The notes: generated from the letters alone by a model not told the origin. A stretch of DNA of 64,000 nucleotides from Paenibacillus glycanilyticus (GCF_030161375.1 NZ_BSSQ01000016.1:251085-315084), one strand, 5' to 3'. Positions 47,638 through 56,958 are shown, counted from the stretch's first letter. Translations and numbers: made by a program.

Positions 47638-48894
47638 ATGAGCGTGGCAAATTCATCTCAAACAACGGCGGCAACTGGCGCCAATCAACCATTAACCATT
47701 CAAAAAGGCGGCTTTTTTAATCAGCCCCGCGCGGTATGGGCCGTCTTTTTCGCAGGTATTATCGCCTTTATGGGGATTGGTCTCGTCGACCCGATCCTGA
47801 AGGCGATCGCTGAGGAAATGCATGCTTCGGCAAGTGAAGTCAGCTTATTGTTCACGAGTTACAATGCCGTCATGGCGGTCGCGATGCTTATTACCGGCGT
47901 CGTCACTTCGCGGATTGGCATCAAATGGACGCTTCTTCTAGGCGTCGTTATTATTGCGGTATTCTCGCTGCTTGGCGGATTATCGAATGATATTTGGGCG
48001 CTGGTCGGCTATCGGGCCGGCTGGGGCCTTGGCAACGCGTTTTTTGTAGCAACGGCCTTAACGGCTATCGTATCCTTGTCCAATAGCGGCGTGACCAAAG
48101 CCATCATCCTATATGAAGCCGCGATTGGGATCGGGATTTCGGTTGGTCCGCTGCTAGGCGGCGAGCTTGGCTCCATCTCTTGGAGAGGGCCGTTTATCGG
48201 CGTGGCCGGTCTTATGGTTATCGCTTTCCTGGCGATTATTCTGATGATGCCGAAGGCGGCGGGAGTTCCTAAAGCGGCTGCCGCACCGGCGAAAAAAACA
48301 TCCCTTCTGGACCCGTTCCGGGCATTGCGCCATCGTCCGCTTGTTGTCTTTGGCCTGACGGCGTGCTTCTATAACTTCGGCTTCTTCACGCTGATGGCTT
48401 ACGCGCCGTTCGTAATGGGCCTTGGCATCCATGAGCTCGGTTATGTATTCCTCGGCTGGGGCATTCTGCTGGCGGTTACTTCCGTCTTTATGGCTCCATG
48501 GCTGCAGCGCAAATTCGGCACGGTCAAATCAATGGCGGTCATGCTAACGTTGTTTGGACTCACGTTGCTTGCCATGGCCATCTGGACCGATACGCAATGG
48601 GTTATTATCGCGAGCGTTGTCTTTGCCGGCGCGCTGCTTGGCAACAATAACACCCTGATTACGACGGGGGTCATGAACGCCGCGCCGGTTGAGCGTTCTA
48701 CCGCATCGGCGGCTTACAGCTTCCTGCGGTTTATCGGCGGCGCCATTGCCCCTTACTTCGCAGGCAAGCTCGCGGAATGGTTCAACCCGCATGTGCCTTT
48801 TTATGTGGGAGCGGGGTTTGTCATTCTGTCCGTGTTGTTCATTCTGGCGAACCACAAGCATGTGAAGCATGTTGATCATGCTGGCGGCCATTAA
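47638..48894 (+). CDS. MFS drug exporter, MerR-linked
   Basis: Twelve-helix exporter of about 419 residues. A polar start of about 30 residues precedes FAGIIAFMGIGLVDPILKAIA (helix 1), typical of Bacillales DHA1 pumps. Motif A is VTSRIGIKW, and the motif-C-like GPLLGGELG lies in helix 5. The ATG at 47638 follows AGGAG and begins 2 nt after the MerR stop. Substrate unknown; coupling to a MerR protein recalls BmrR/BltR-controlled multidrug pumps. A terminator follows. Confidence 0.91.
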   Translation: MSVANSSQTTAATGANQPLTIQKGGFFNQPRAVWAVFFAGIIAFMGIGLVDPILKAIAEEMHASASEVSLLFTSYNAVMAVAMLITGVVTSRIGIKWTLLLGVVIIAVFSLLGGLSNDIWALVGYRAGWGLGNAFFVATALTAIVSLSNSGVTKAIILYEAAIGIGISVGPLLGGELGSISWRGPFIGVAGLMVIAFLAIILMMPKAAGVPKAAAAPAKKTSLLDPFRALRHRPLVVFGLTACFYNFGFFTLMAYAPFVMGLGIHELGYVFLGWGILLAVTSVFMAPWLQRKFGTVKSMAVMLTLFGLTLLAMAIWTDTQWVIIASVVFAGALLGNNNTLITTGVMNAAPVERSTASAAYSFLRFIGGAIAPYFAGKLAEWFNPHVPFYVGAGFVILSVLFILANHKHVKHVDHAGGH

Positions 48895-48936
48895 GAACCG
48901 ATTATAGAATTAGTATGCGTAGGAGAGACTAAAATC

Positions 48937-48979
48937 AAGCCGCTTGCAGAAGCCTAATTTCTGTGGGCGGCTTCCTTTT
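48937..48979 (+). terminator. Terminator of the MerR/MFS operon
   Basis: 7-bp stem AAGCCGC/GCGGCTT (48937-48943, 48967-48973) with an inner CAGAA/TTCTG pair, then T-rich sequence. Confidence 0.8.
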
Positions 48980-48981
48980 TG

Positions 48982-49012
48982 TTGTACTAACGTAACAATG
49001 TTATGTTATACT
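48982..49012 (+). promoter_or_regulatory. 19-bp-spaced promoter with palindromic spacer ahead of yhbD
   Basis: TTGTAC (48982-48987) and TATACT (49007-49012) are 19 nt apart. The spacer is a palindrome centred at 48998: TAACGTAACA, one A, TGTTATGTTA, with a single mismatched pair. Overlong spacers filled by a dyad are the hallmark of MerR-activated promoters. Confidence 0.65.
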
Positions 49013-49030
49013 GTGAGCGAAGGGGGTTAA

Positions 49031-49663
49031 ATGATGGAGGAAGAATTAATATCCAAGAAGGATTTGCTGGAGCTTACAGGCATATCCTACGGACAATTGT
49101 ACCGGTGGAAGCGGAAAAACCTGTTACCGGAGGAATGGTTTATCCGCAAGTCGGCGTTTACGGGACAGGAGACCTTTTTTCCAAAGCAGAAGATCTTAGA
49201 CAGGATCGATAAAATCGTAAACATGAAGGACGATTTATCCTTGGATGAGCTGGCAGACATGTTCTCTCCGGCTTCAAAGGCGATTTCGATCTCAATGAAG
49301 GAGTTAATAGAACGAAACATTGTTTCGACAGATGCCGTCAAAACAGCCGAAGCTTTTATCGGAAAGTCCGAACGGTACACGTTCGAGCAAACGTTATGCG
49401 TCTACATTTTGGATCATTGCCTGCAGTCGGGGGAGATCAGCTTGGACGAAGGCCGAACGATGCTGCCGACATTCCTTGAGCACTACAAGAAGTTCAAGGA
49501 ACAGCAATGCGATATGATTTTGCTGCGCAAAATGGGCGTTTCCGTTCTGCTATTGGTGCCAACCGGCGGCGAAATTCATTTCGAAAGCGGAGTAAAGATC
49601 ATCCTCCGAGTGGATGTGCCCGTTATGATCGAGCAATTAAAATTAAAGCTAATGGCAATATGA
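49031..49663 (+). CDS. yhbD: YhbD-family protein (DUF4004), MerR-like start
   Basis: Protein of 210 residues. The N-terminal part (about 6-65) looks like a MerR-type winged helix: SKKDLLELTGISYGQLYRWKRKNLLPEEW, then a basic wing and SLDELADMF. The middle and C-terminal parts are helical plus a short beta segment. In Bacillus subtilis the same gene stands before the bactofilin genes yhbE and yhbF, as here. AGGGGG precedes the ATG; two ATGs in a row are possible starts. A promoter with a 19-bp palindromic spacer lies 19 bp upstream, which fits autoregulation by a MerR-like protein. Confidence 0.88.
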   Translation: MMEEELISKKDLLELTGISYGQLYRWKRKNLLPEEWFIRKSAFTGQETFFPKQKILDRIDKIVNMKDDLSLDELADMFSPASKAISISMKELIERNIVSTDAVKTAEAFIGKSERYTFEQTLCVYILDHCLQSGEISLDEGRTMLPTFLEHYKKFKEQQCDMILLRKMGVSVLLLVPTGGEIHFESGVKIILRVDVPVMIEQLKLKLMAI

Positions 49664-49680
49664 CGGAGGTGTAAATCGGA

Positions 49681-50352
49681 ATGGGAAATACGCGAAATTT
49701 GAATATTACGGGGATCGGCAAGTCTTACGGCGGCGATGTCCATACGGCCAAAATCGAAGGGATTGGCAAATTCGAAGGCGATGTCCGCTGTTATGAATTC
49801 CTTATTAACGGACGGGGCGAGGTGCAGGGCAGCTTGAATGCCTCATTGGCTTCGATTAACGGAATTGCGAGCATTCACGGCAGCCTGCAGGCGAATCGAT
49901 TCACGCTGGAGGGCAAGTTGACCGTAGACGGTTCGATTACAAGCGAGAAGCTGCGGATGAACGGCATGGCGACGGTGAAAGGGAATTGCGAAGCCGAATC
50001 GTTCAAGGGAAACGGCCGGATGGTTATGGAGATGCTGAATGCGGGCGAGATTCATCTAACCTTGCAAGGAAGCAGTCAGATTCAAGAAATCGTTGGCGGC
50101 GACATACAGGTACGCAAGCAGCGGGGCTCTATCCTCGGGAAATGGCTGCAATCCGTTCCCGGTCCGTTCGGCAATAAACTGAATGCCGGAGTCATTGAAG
50201 GGGATAACGTGTACTTAGAGTATACAACGGCGGACATCGTGCGGGGCGGTACGGTGAAGATCGGTCCAGGCTGCGCGATCGGCAGCGTCGAATACAAGCA
50301 AAGCTTCGAAGCGCATGACAGCTCCAAGGTCATCAGGCATGTGAAGCGATAA
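49681..50352 (+). CDS. yhbE: Bactofilin, YhbE/BacE type
   Basis: Polymer-forming cytoskeletal protein of 223 residues. The central right-handed beta-helix is visible as short Gly-rich turns every 18-20 residues (INGRGEVQGSLNASLASING, LTVDGSITSEKLRMNG). Both ends are short. The C-terminal signature ADIVRG, IGPGC, VEYK is shared with the next gene product. Bactofilins form filaments without nucleotide; in B. subtilis the YhbE/YhbF pair is needed for flagellar assembly. GAGGTG precedes the ATG. 17 nt after yhbD. Confidence 0.9.
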   Translation: MGNTRNLNITGIGKSYGGDVHTAKIEGIGKFEGDVRCYEFLINGRGEVQGSLNASLASINGIASIHGSLQANRFTLEGKLTVDGSITSEKLRMNGMATVKGNCEAESFKGNGRMVMEMLNAGEIHLTLQGSSQIQEIVGGDIQVRKQRGSILGKWLQSVPGPFGNKLNAGVIEGDNVYLEYTTADIVRGGTVKIGPGCAIGSVEYKQSFEAHDSSKVIRHVKR

Positions 50353-50372
50353 CAGGAACGGAGGCGATTCCA

Positions 50373-51110
50373 GTGAATGATCGAGTGGCAGAGCGAGAAG
50401 CAAGAAGTTTAACGATAACCGGCAGCTCAAGCGTAATGGGCGGTTCTTATGACCGGGTCAAAATTGTAGGCGAAGGCGAGATCGTAGGCGATACAACATG
50501 CAACAAGCTCACCTGCATCGGCACGCTAGCGGCGGACGGCACCATTGCCGGAGAGAAAATGAGCATAGTAGGTACCTGCGATATTAAGGGCGGATTGCAA
50601 GGCGGTTCGTTAAAAACATCGGGAACCGTGTCCGTAAGCGGCATTACCCGTCTCCGCGAGTTAGGCATCTCTGGAACAATTGAAGCGAAGGATCATATCT
50701 ATGCCGAGCAGATCAGATTAAGAGGCATGCTGCAAACGTTAGGCGATTGCGAAGCCGAGGAATTCTCGGGACGGGGAATTTTCGAGATTGGCGGTCTGCT
50801 GAGCGCCGATAAGCTGAATATCCATTTATACCGGGACTGCAAAGCGAACGAAATCGGCGGCGGCGTCATTAGAATCCGGCGGGCGAGTTTGCTTAATCCG
50901 CTCAGTTTGTTTTTTAAACCTTCTTCCAGCGCTAGGTTATTGGTCTCAGTTATGGAAGGAGATCATATCTATTTGGAAAACACAATTGCTGATATAGTAA
51001 GAGGGAACAAAGTTGAGATCGGACCTGGCTGCGAAATTGGGCTTGTCGAATACAAGGAGTTTTATGAGCAAAAAAAGGGCGCCGTCGTTAAAGATAAACG
51101 AAAAGTTTAG
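50373..51110 (+). CDS. yhbF: Bactofilin, YhbF/BacF type
   Basis: Second bactofilin, 245 residues, with the same beta-helix rhythm and the same end motif (ADIVRGNK, EIGPGCEIG, VEYKEF). It differs mainly by a basic/Pro-free insert LLNPLSLFFKPSSS before the last strands, a possible membrane-touching segment. The start is a GTG with GGAGG 8 nt upstream. Co-transcribed with yhbD and yhbE, so the two bactofilins probably form mixed filaments. Confidence 0.9.
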   Translation: MNDRVAEREARSLTITGSSSVMGGSYDRVKIVGEGEIVGDTTCNKLTCIGTLAADGTIAGEKMSIVGTCDIKGGLQGGSLKTSGTVSVSGITRLRELGISGTIEAKDHIYAEQIRLRGMLQTLGDCEAEEFSGRGIFEIGGLLSADKLNIHLYRDCKANEIGGGVIRIRRASLLNPLSLFFKPSSSARLLVSVMEGDHIYLENTIADIVRGNKVEIGPGCEIGLVEYKEFYEQKKGAVVKDKRKV

Positions 51111-51138
51111 GCGATTTTGTGATGTTTTGGCAGATCGA

Positions 51139-51167
51139 TTGACATCACTTCGGCCTTGCGCTAAAAT
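51139..51167 (+). promoter_or_regulatory. Promoter of the tetR-ltaS region
   Basis: TTGACA (51139-51144), a 17-nt spacer and TAAAAT (51162-51167), 59 bp before the TetR start codon. Confidence 0.75.
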
Positions 51168-51226
51168 TTCGCTGTGCGATCGTTCAGTGAAGTTAGTAAA
51201 CAATCTTTGAAGGAGGTGGCGAGGAG

Positions 51227-51844
51227 ATGACTCGCAACATCCGAAAAGAGCAAGCCGCAGAAACGCGAGAGAGAATACTAGAAGCAGCAAAGTCATTGTT
51301 TGCGGAAAAAGGATACCATGCTACCCCAGTTCGAGAAATTACGAGGCAGATCGGGATGGGCGACGGTATCCTTTATCATTATTTTCCGGGCGGCAAGCGC
51401 GAAATTATAGCGGTGTTGCTACGTGAGAGCTTCGAGCACCGTATGAAAGAAATCAAGCAGCTTCACCGGGTGATTGAACATCTGGAGCTGCGGGACGCGA
51501 TGATTACTATCAAGCGCCGGATGTACGAACTGTTTACGGCGGATATGGATCTCATGCGGATTCTATTCCGCGAGAATGACCTGCTGGGCTTCGAGGAAGC
51601 CGAGCAATTAACGGCGCTGCTTCGCGAGCAGAGCGCCATCTTCGAACAATTTCTGAAAGACCGGCATGAGAGAGGCGAGATTCGCGATCTTAATTTCCGG
51701 ATAGCATCGAGACAATTCTTGTCCACAGGCTTGCACGCGATTATGAGCAAATCCGTCGGGATTCAGTTGCTTAATGAACCGGATGTTTATAAGTGCATGG
51801 AAGAAAATGTGGATTTTACAATAGATCTTTGGAAAAATCCTTGA
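51227..51844 (+). CDS. TetR-family regulator
   Basis: Regulator of 205 residues. The helix-turn-helix (about 10-55) reads AAKSLFAEKGYHATPVREITRQIGMGDGILYHYF, given here only as its parts SLFAEKGYHATPV and GDGILYHYF. The ligand domain is helical. AGGAGG and a second GAGGAG lie before the ATG. A consensus-type promoter is upstream and the LtaS gene starts 60 bp downstream on the same strand, so both may be on one transcript. Ligand unknown. Confidence 0.91.
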   Translation: MTRNIRKEQAAETRERILEAAKSLFAEKGYHATPVREITRQIGMGDGILYHYFPGGKREIIAVLLRESFEHRMKEIKQLHRVIEHLELRDAMITIKRRMYELFTADMDLMRILFRENDLLGFEEAEQLTALLREQSAIFEQFLKDRHERGEIRDLNFRIASRQFLSTGLHAIMSKSVGIQLLNEPDVYKCMEENVDFTIDLWKNP

Positions 51845-51903
51845 GCGACAAAGAGAAAGCCGGGGATTATTTTGTTTGATCAAAATGAAAGGTGATGACT
51901 AGG

Positions 51904-53760
51904 GTGTCTTTAATAACTAGATTTTTAAATAGACGGTTTTATTATTTCACAATTATCCTGTTGATCAAAAGTATCGTAGCCCGCGACGTCGTGTTCGGCA
52001 ATGGATTCTCATGGCTGACGCTTCTGACAGAGCTTCCGTTCTTCTTCGCCGTATTTTGCTTGATTGAATATTTCGCAGGCAAGCGCAAAATGTATTATTA
52101 CCTGATCGTGAACCTCATGTTCACCGTGCTTTATTTCTCGATATTGATGTATTACAAGTATTACGGCATTATCGTAACGACCGATGCCTTGTCGCAAGCT
52201 GACAAGGTTACGCAGGTAGGGGAAAGCACCTACTCGCTGATGGATCCTTATTATATGCTTATTTTCCTTGATATTATCGTGATTGCCGTTGTGTTATTGC
52301 TTCCGAAATTCCGGAAAGCCCGCCAATCCGCGGATTTGCGCCCGAGAAAAAGCAAGCTGTGGATGGCTGCATTTGCATTGTCCATTACGGTATGTTTAGT
52401 GAACGTATTGCCAAACCGCGCAAGCATGAACGAGAACAAACAAGCCGAAGAAATGGGCTTGCTCGATTATGAAGTGTACAATCTCGTGGACAAAATGATG
52501 GAAGAAGAGACGCTCACGCCGATGAGCGAAATTACGCAAGCCAAAATCAATGAGCTCAAAGGCATTACGGAGCCAACAACTCCGAAATACTTCGGGGCCG
52601 CAAAAGGCAAAAACGTCATTATTCTTCAAATGGAATCTTACCAGGATTTCCTGATTGGCCTGAAAGTAGGCGGCGTTGAAATTACGCCTAACATGAACAA
52701 GCTGGTGCAAGAAACAGCGCATTACAAAAACTTCTATACGATGGTCGGTCAAGGCACAACATCCGACGCTGAATATGTGGTAAATACGTCGCTGTACGTT
52801 CCGAAGCATAAAGCGGCAACGGACGTTAACGTCGACAAAGCATTGCCAAGCTTGCCGAAAGTCATGAAGGCAAACGGTTATGCAACCGCAACGTTCCATA
52901 CGAACGCGGTTGATTTCTGGAACCGCAGAGAATTGTATTCGGCAATCGGCTGGGATAAATTCTACGACCAAGCGTTTTATGGCGACGAAGACCATGTAGC
53001 GTTTGGCGCTTCCGATGAAGTGTTGTACAAGAAAACTCTTCCTGAGCTGGTGAAGATGGATCAGGCGGATAAGCCGTTCTATTCGATGGTGATCTCGATG
53101 AGCGCGCATCATCCGTACAACATTCCAACTTCCAAATACCGCATTGAACTTCCTGCGGAGTTCAAAGACGACAGCCTTGTAACCCGTTATTTGAAAGCAC
53201 AAAACTACGCAGACTATGCGCTTGGTCAATTTATTGACGGTCTGAAATCAAGCGGTCTGTGGGATGACAGCATCGTCCTCATGTACGGTGACCACCAAGG
53301 TCTGCCGCTGTACTCGCTGGATGATGACGAAAAAGCGTTGATGAAAGAAATGCTTGGCACAGATTACGGTCATACCGAAATGTTCAACATCCCGCTTATT
53401 ATGCACGTTCCGGGCGTAACTCAGCCAAGCGAAGTTGATCAAGTAGGCGGCCAAGTAGATATCTTGCCTACTGTTGCCAATCTGGTGGGCGCATCGCTGG
53501 CGAATCAGATCCACTTCGGCGAAGATTTGCTGAACCAAAGTTCCGAGCTTATTCCAATGCGTCACTTCCTGCCGAGCGGATCGGTTATCGATAACGAGAA
53601 CCTGTTTGTCCCAGGCATTGAATACAAAGATGGCACGAACCATAAAGTGACCGACGGTACGCTTACTACATCAGGCGGCGTAACCGAAGACGAGTACAAT
53701 AGAGCACTTGAGCTTCTGCACTTATCAGATAGCTACGTTCAACAGCTTCCTCATAAATAA
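51904..53760 (+). CDS. ltaS: Lipoteichoic acid synthase-type membrane sulfatase-fold enzyme
   Basis: Polyglycerol-phosphate synthase of 618 residues. Five membrane helices (about 8-165) are followed by a linker and an outer alkaline-phosphatase-like domain. The catalytic Thr is in MVGQGTTSDAEYVVNTS; metal ligands are in ILQMESYQ, MYGDHQG and SAHHPY. It moves glycerol phosphate from phosphatidylglycerol onto the growing chain outside the membrane. The start is taken as the GTG at 51904 after AAAGGTG; an ATG three codons earlier overlaps this site. Paenibacillus often has several paralogues, so synthase, primase or stress forms cannot be told apart. Confidence 0.92.
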   Translation: MSLITRFLNRRFYYFTIILLIKSIVARDVVFGNGFSWLTLLTELPFFFAVFCLIEYFAGKRKMYYYLIVNLMFTVLYFSILMYYKYYGIIVTTDALSQADKVTQVGESTYSLMDPYYMLIFLDIIVIAVVLLLPKFRKARQSADLRPRKSKLWMAAFALSITVCLVNVLPNRASMNENKQAEEMGLLDYEVYNLVDKMMEEETLTPMSEITQAKINELKGITEPTTPKYFGAAKGKNVIILQMESYQDFLIGLKVGGVEITPNMNKLVQETAHYKNFYTMVGQGTTSDAEYVVNTSLYVPKHKAATDVNVDKALPSLPKVMKANGYATATFHTNAVDFWNRRELYSAIGWDKFYDQAFYGDEDHVAFGASDEVLYKKTLPELVKMDQADKPFYSMVISMSAHHPYNIPTSKYRIELPAEFKDDSLVTRYLKAQNYADYALGQFIDGLKSSGLWDDSIVLMYGDHQGLPLYSLDDDEKALMKEMLGTDYGHTEMFNIPLIMHVPGVTQPSEVDQVGGQVDILPTVANLVGASLANQIHFGEDLLNQSSELIPMRHFLPSGSVIDNENLFVPGIEYKDGTNHKVTDGTLTTSGGVTEDEYNRALELLHLSDSYVQQLPHK

Positions 53761-53769
53761 TGCATATCA

Positions 53770-53799
53770 CAAAGGCTCCCTCTCATGAGGGAGCCTTTG
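53770..53799. terminator. Shared terminator of ltaS and siderophore uptake operon
   Basis: Perfect 13-bp stem CAAAGGCTCCCTC/GAGGGAGCCTTTG with loop TCAT between convergent genes. Confidence 0.93.
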
Positions 53800-53809
53800 T
53801 TTGGTTTTG

Positions 53810-54817
53810 CTATTTCTTCAGCAGCAGATACAGGAAGTACGGCGCACCGATCAAGGAGACCACGATCCCGGCGGGCAAGCCGCCCGCAATGTCGACCTGA
53901 CGGCCAATTGTATCGGCCAGGACAAGCAGCCATCCGCCAAACAAGATAGAGATCGGAATAAACAACTGATTGCGCGGCCCGACGAGCGATTTCGCGATAT
54001 GCGGCGCGAGCAGCCCGATGAAGGCAATCCCGCCCGTGACGGATACGGCAGAGGCGGCAAGCGCCACGGCGGTGAAGAGCAGCACCAGACGCTCCTTCGT
54101 CAGCGAAATGCCGACCCCAACCGCAACCGGTTCATTTAGCGCGAGAATGTTCAAGCGGTTAGCCTTGAACAGCGTAAACGGAATGAGTACGGCGAGCCAT
54201 GGCCACATGGCATTAATAAATACCCAATCCGTACCCCAAATGCCGCCCGCGATCCACTTCGCGATAAAGTCGACCTTCTCGCGGTCTGCCGAGGACATCA
54301 GCACGATCATGACGCCGCTTAGCGCCATTTGGAAGCCGATGCCCGTAAGCACCATGTTCACCGGCTGGATGCCCACATGCTTTTTCCAAGAGAACAAGGC
54401 AATGAGACAGGCGGTCGCGATTCCCCCTATAAAGGCAACAATCGGAAGCACGTAGACAAACGGGCCTGCTTCCGTCGGGAAGAACAAGAAGAAGATCGTA
54501 ATCGCCACGCCTGCCCCCGAGTTGATGCCTACAATGCCGGGATCAGCCAGATCATTGCGGGATACTCCTTGCAGAATCGAACCGGATAAGGCAAGCGCCA
54601 TGCCGGCCAGTAAAGTCAGGATGACGCGAGGCATCCGTATTTCGAACAAAATAAAGTTCTCCTTCGACGTACCGTCGCCAAACAAAACGGGCAGCAGCCT
54701 TTTAATCGTCAAGGTGGAGTAACCTAGACTCAGACTTGCAATAACCGTGGCAATGATAAGGAGAAGCAGAATGCCAAGGATGATGCGTTGTTTGCGGACC
54801 AAATGGGATAAGATCAT
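53810..54817 (-). CDS. Iron-siderophore ABC permease 2 (FecCD family)
   Basis: Permease of 335 residues with about nine to ten helices. Family marks are LSLGYSTLTIKRLLPVLFG near the start, RMPRVILTLLAGMALALSGSILQGV split around 60-85, and GGIAFIGLLAPHIAKSLVG (coupling loop). It pairs with the permease encoded just upstream, whose stop overlaps its ATG (ATGA). No ATPase gene is present, as in B. subtilis YfiZ/YfhA, which borrow the YusV ATPase. Confidence 0.93.
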   Translation of the reverse strand: MILSHLVRKQRIILGILLLLIIATVIASLSLGYSTLTIKRLLPVLFGDGTSKENFILFEIRMPRVILTLLAGMALALSGSILQGVSRNDLADPGIVGINSGAGVAITIFFLFFPTEAGPFVYVLPIVAFIGGIATACLIALFSWKKHVGIQPVNMVLTGIGFQMALSGVMIVLMSSADREKVDFIAKWIAGGIWGTDWVFINAMWPWLAVLIPFTLFKANRLNILALNEPVAVGVGISLTKERLVLLFTAVALAASAVSVTGGIAFIGLLAPHIAKSLVGPRNQLFIPISILFGGWLLVLADTIGRQVDIAGGLPAGIVVSLIGAPYFLYLLLKK

Positions 54818-55827
54818 TTCAGCGCTTTACCTCCTCTTCTAACGATGATGAGGAAGAAAGGCAGACCCACAACCGCAATGACAGCCGCTACGGGCGTTTC
54901 AAACGGAGCATTGATCGTTCGGCCAATCAGATCGGCGAGAAGCATAAAGGAAGCGCCGGCAATAGCGGACATGGGAACGGAATACCGGTAGTCCTGCCCG
55001 ACAATCGGGCGTACCATATGCGGAATCATCAGGCCGAGGAAGGCCAGATTGCCAACAAGCGCTACGGATGCGCCGGCGAGCAGAATCGTAACCGCAAACA
55101 AGATGCCTTTAATAAATCCGGTTCTTTGCCCCAGGCTGGTCGCCACGTCTTCGCTCAAGCTAAGGATGGTCAACTGTTTGGACAAGACAATAGCAATGAG
55201 AATGCCAACAACTATAAACGGAACAATGATTTGAAGTTGTCCCCAGGACGTTCCGATCAGACCGCCGGAAGTCCACATGTTAACGTCTTTGGATACTTTG
55301 AAGGTAAGACCAATGCCTTCCGCAATGGCGAACAAAAACGTAGAAACAGCAGCTCCCGCAAGCACGATGCGAATAGGGGAGAAGCCGCCTCGTTTGGCCG
55401 CGCCGATTCCGATCACGAGAATGGAACCTAAGGCAGCGCCGATAAAACAGGCGATCATAATGCCGAAGTAATTAATGCTGGGGAATATCGCAACCGTAAC
55501 GGCAAGGGCGGCGTTCGCGCCGGCCGATAAACCGAGAAGCCCGGGATCGGCCAGCGCGTTCCGCGTTACGCCCTGCATAATGGCACCGGATACGGCGAGT
55601 GCCGCACCGACGAATATCGCCGCGATCTCGCGAGGCAGCCTGATTTCGCGCAAAAGCGTCACCTTCTCGCTTGTATCGTGAGGTGACGTCAATGCTTGCC
55701 ATGTATCATGGACCGTGGTGTCGGCAGCGCCGAACACCATGGCCAGGAAAAAGATTGCGATAAAGAACACGATCCCCGCACTTAACTTGATAACAAACGG
55801 TATAGGGCGTTTCGTATTCTGTACCAT
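54814..55827 (-). CDS. Iron-siderophore ABC permease 1 (FecCD family)
   Basis: Permease of 337 residues. Matching motifs are LREIRLPREIAAIFVGAALAVSGAIMQGV in parts, PGLLGLSAGANAAL and LAFLGLMIPHMVRPIVG. It forms the transport channel with the next gene product. It starts 3 bp after the binding-protein stop codon, so the three genes are one tightly packed operon under the Fur box at 56891. Confidence 0.93.
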   Translation of the reverse strand: MVQNTKRPIPFVIKLSAGIVFFIAIFFLAMVFGAADTTVHDTWQALTSPHDTSEKVTLLREIRLPREIAAIFVGAALAVSGAIMQGVTRNALADPGLLGLSAGANAALAVTVAIFPSINYFGIMIACFIGAALGSILVIGIGAAKRGGFSPIRIVLAGAAVSTFLFAIAEGIGLTFKVSKDVNMWTSGGLIGTSWGQLQIIVPFIVVGILIAIVLSKQLTILSLSEDVATSLGQRTGFIKGILFAVTILLAGASVALVGNLAFLGLMIPHMVRPIVGQDYRYSVPMSAIAGASFMLLADLIGRTINAPFETPVAAVIAVVGLPFFLIIVRRGGKALK

Positions 55828-55830
55828 GGA

Positions 55831-56808
55831 TTAGTTACCCAGGAACTGCTCTTTGAAGAAGTTCAATTGATAATCAAGCGTGTAGGCATCGTTGAAGTAG
55901 AAACCTCTGGCGTCTGCCGTAATGACATGATTGTTTTTTACAGCCGGGATGTTCTTGTAAGTTTCGGTTTCGGTAATGGAACCTGCCGTATCTTTGCTTT
56001 GGCTGAAGACGATGTAGTCGCCTGCGTATTCCGGAAGAACTTCCAGGGACAGCGCATACCAGCCGTCTTTCGAAGTCATATCTTTTACCTTCTCAGGCAT
56101 CTTCAGGCCCATCGCTTGGTACAGAATTTCCGTACCGCGGCCCCAAGCGTCTCCGAACATATACAATTCCTTGTCATAGTTCTCAATAACGGTAACCGTG
56201 GAGTCTTCGCCGATCTTCGCTTTAATGTCTTTGCCGATTTGAGTAGCGCGCGCTTTGAAGTCATCTACCCAAGCCGTTGCTTCTTTTTCCTTGTTAACGG
56301 CTTTGCCGACTTCGATATGTTGCTGCAGGTAATCGACTTTATTGTAGGTGAAAATGACGGTTGGAGCGATTTCCTTCAGTTTGTCAACGTTCTTTGTCGT
56401 TTCGGTGCCGAGAATCAGATCCGGATTCAGCTCGAGAATTTTCTCGATATCATCTTCGGATACTTCGGTTACGTCCTTCAGCTGCTCCGTGAAGTTAGGA
56501 TTGTCTTTCGCCCAGGAAGTAACGCCAACGGGCGTGAGACCAAGGGAGATCAAGCTGCCCGTATAAGAAGAAAGGTCAACGATGCGTTGCGGATTAGCCG
56601 GCACTTCCATAGGACCGTTTTCCGATTGGAACGTGATGGTGCCAGTCGCGTCGGAAGCGGCGTTAGCTGCCGGGGAAGAGCTTTCCGTACCTGCGTTATT
56701 TGAAGCTTTGGAGTTGCCTGCTCCGGCATTATTGCCCGAGTTGTTGTTTCCGCATGCGCTCAGAATAATAACGAAGAGCATCATGAGGGAGATAAGTCCT
56801 TTTTTCAT
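55831..56808 (-). CDS. Iron-siderophore binding lipoprotein
   Basis: Lipid-anchored binding protein of 325 residues. The signal ends at the lipobox ILSACG, followed by an Asn/Ser/Gly-rich linker. The fold is the class III helix-linked type of FhuD/YfiY proteins: PANPQRIVDLSSYTGSLISLGLTPVGV and LNPDLILGTETT are typical (given in parts). It captures a ferric siderophore, probably of the hydroxamate/carboxylate kind. AAGGAG precedes the ATG. A Fur box lies 83 bp upstream. Confidence 0.93.
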   Translation of the reverse strand: MKKGLISLMMLFVIILSACGNNNSGNNAGAGNSKASNNAGTESSSPAANAASDATGTITFQSENGPMEVPANPQRIVDLSSYTGSLISLGLTPVGVTSWAKDNPNFTEQLKDVTEVSEDDIEKILELNPDLILGTETTKNVDKLKEIAPTVIFTYNKVDYLQQHIEVGKAVNKEKEATAWVDDFKARATQIGKDIKAKIGEDSTVTVIENYDKELYMFGDAWGRGTEILYQAMGLKMPEKVKDMTSKDGWYALSLEVLPEYAGDYIVFSQSKDTAGSITETETYKNIPAVKNNHVITADARGFYFNDAYTLDYQLNFFKEQFLGN

Positions 56809-56890
56809 GGGTGTTCAATCTCCTTATAGTTAATATAGTGGGAATACATAAACGACGAGGGCTATATACTAAATCTAACACTTAAGTAAG

Positions 56891-56905
56891 TGATAATGAT
56901 TATCA
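56891..56905 (-). promoter_or_regulatory. Fur box of the siderophore uptake operon
   Basis: TGATAATGATTATCA is a perfect 7-1-7 Fur site. Iron-loaded Fur should repress the operon at 56808. Confidence 0.92.
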
Positions 56906-56958
56906 GTATCTTGCCTGTTATTAAATTATAGTGATTTAGTAGGATTGTCAACCGCTTA

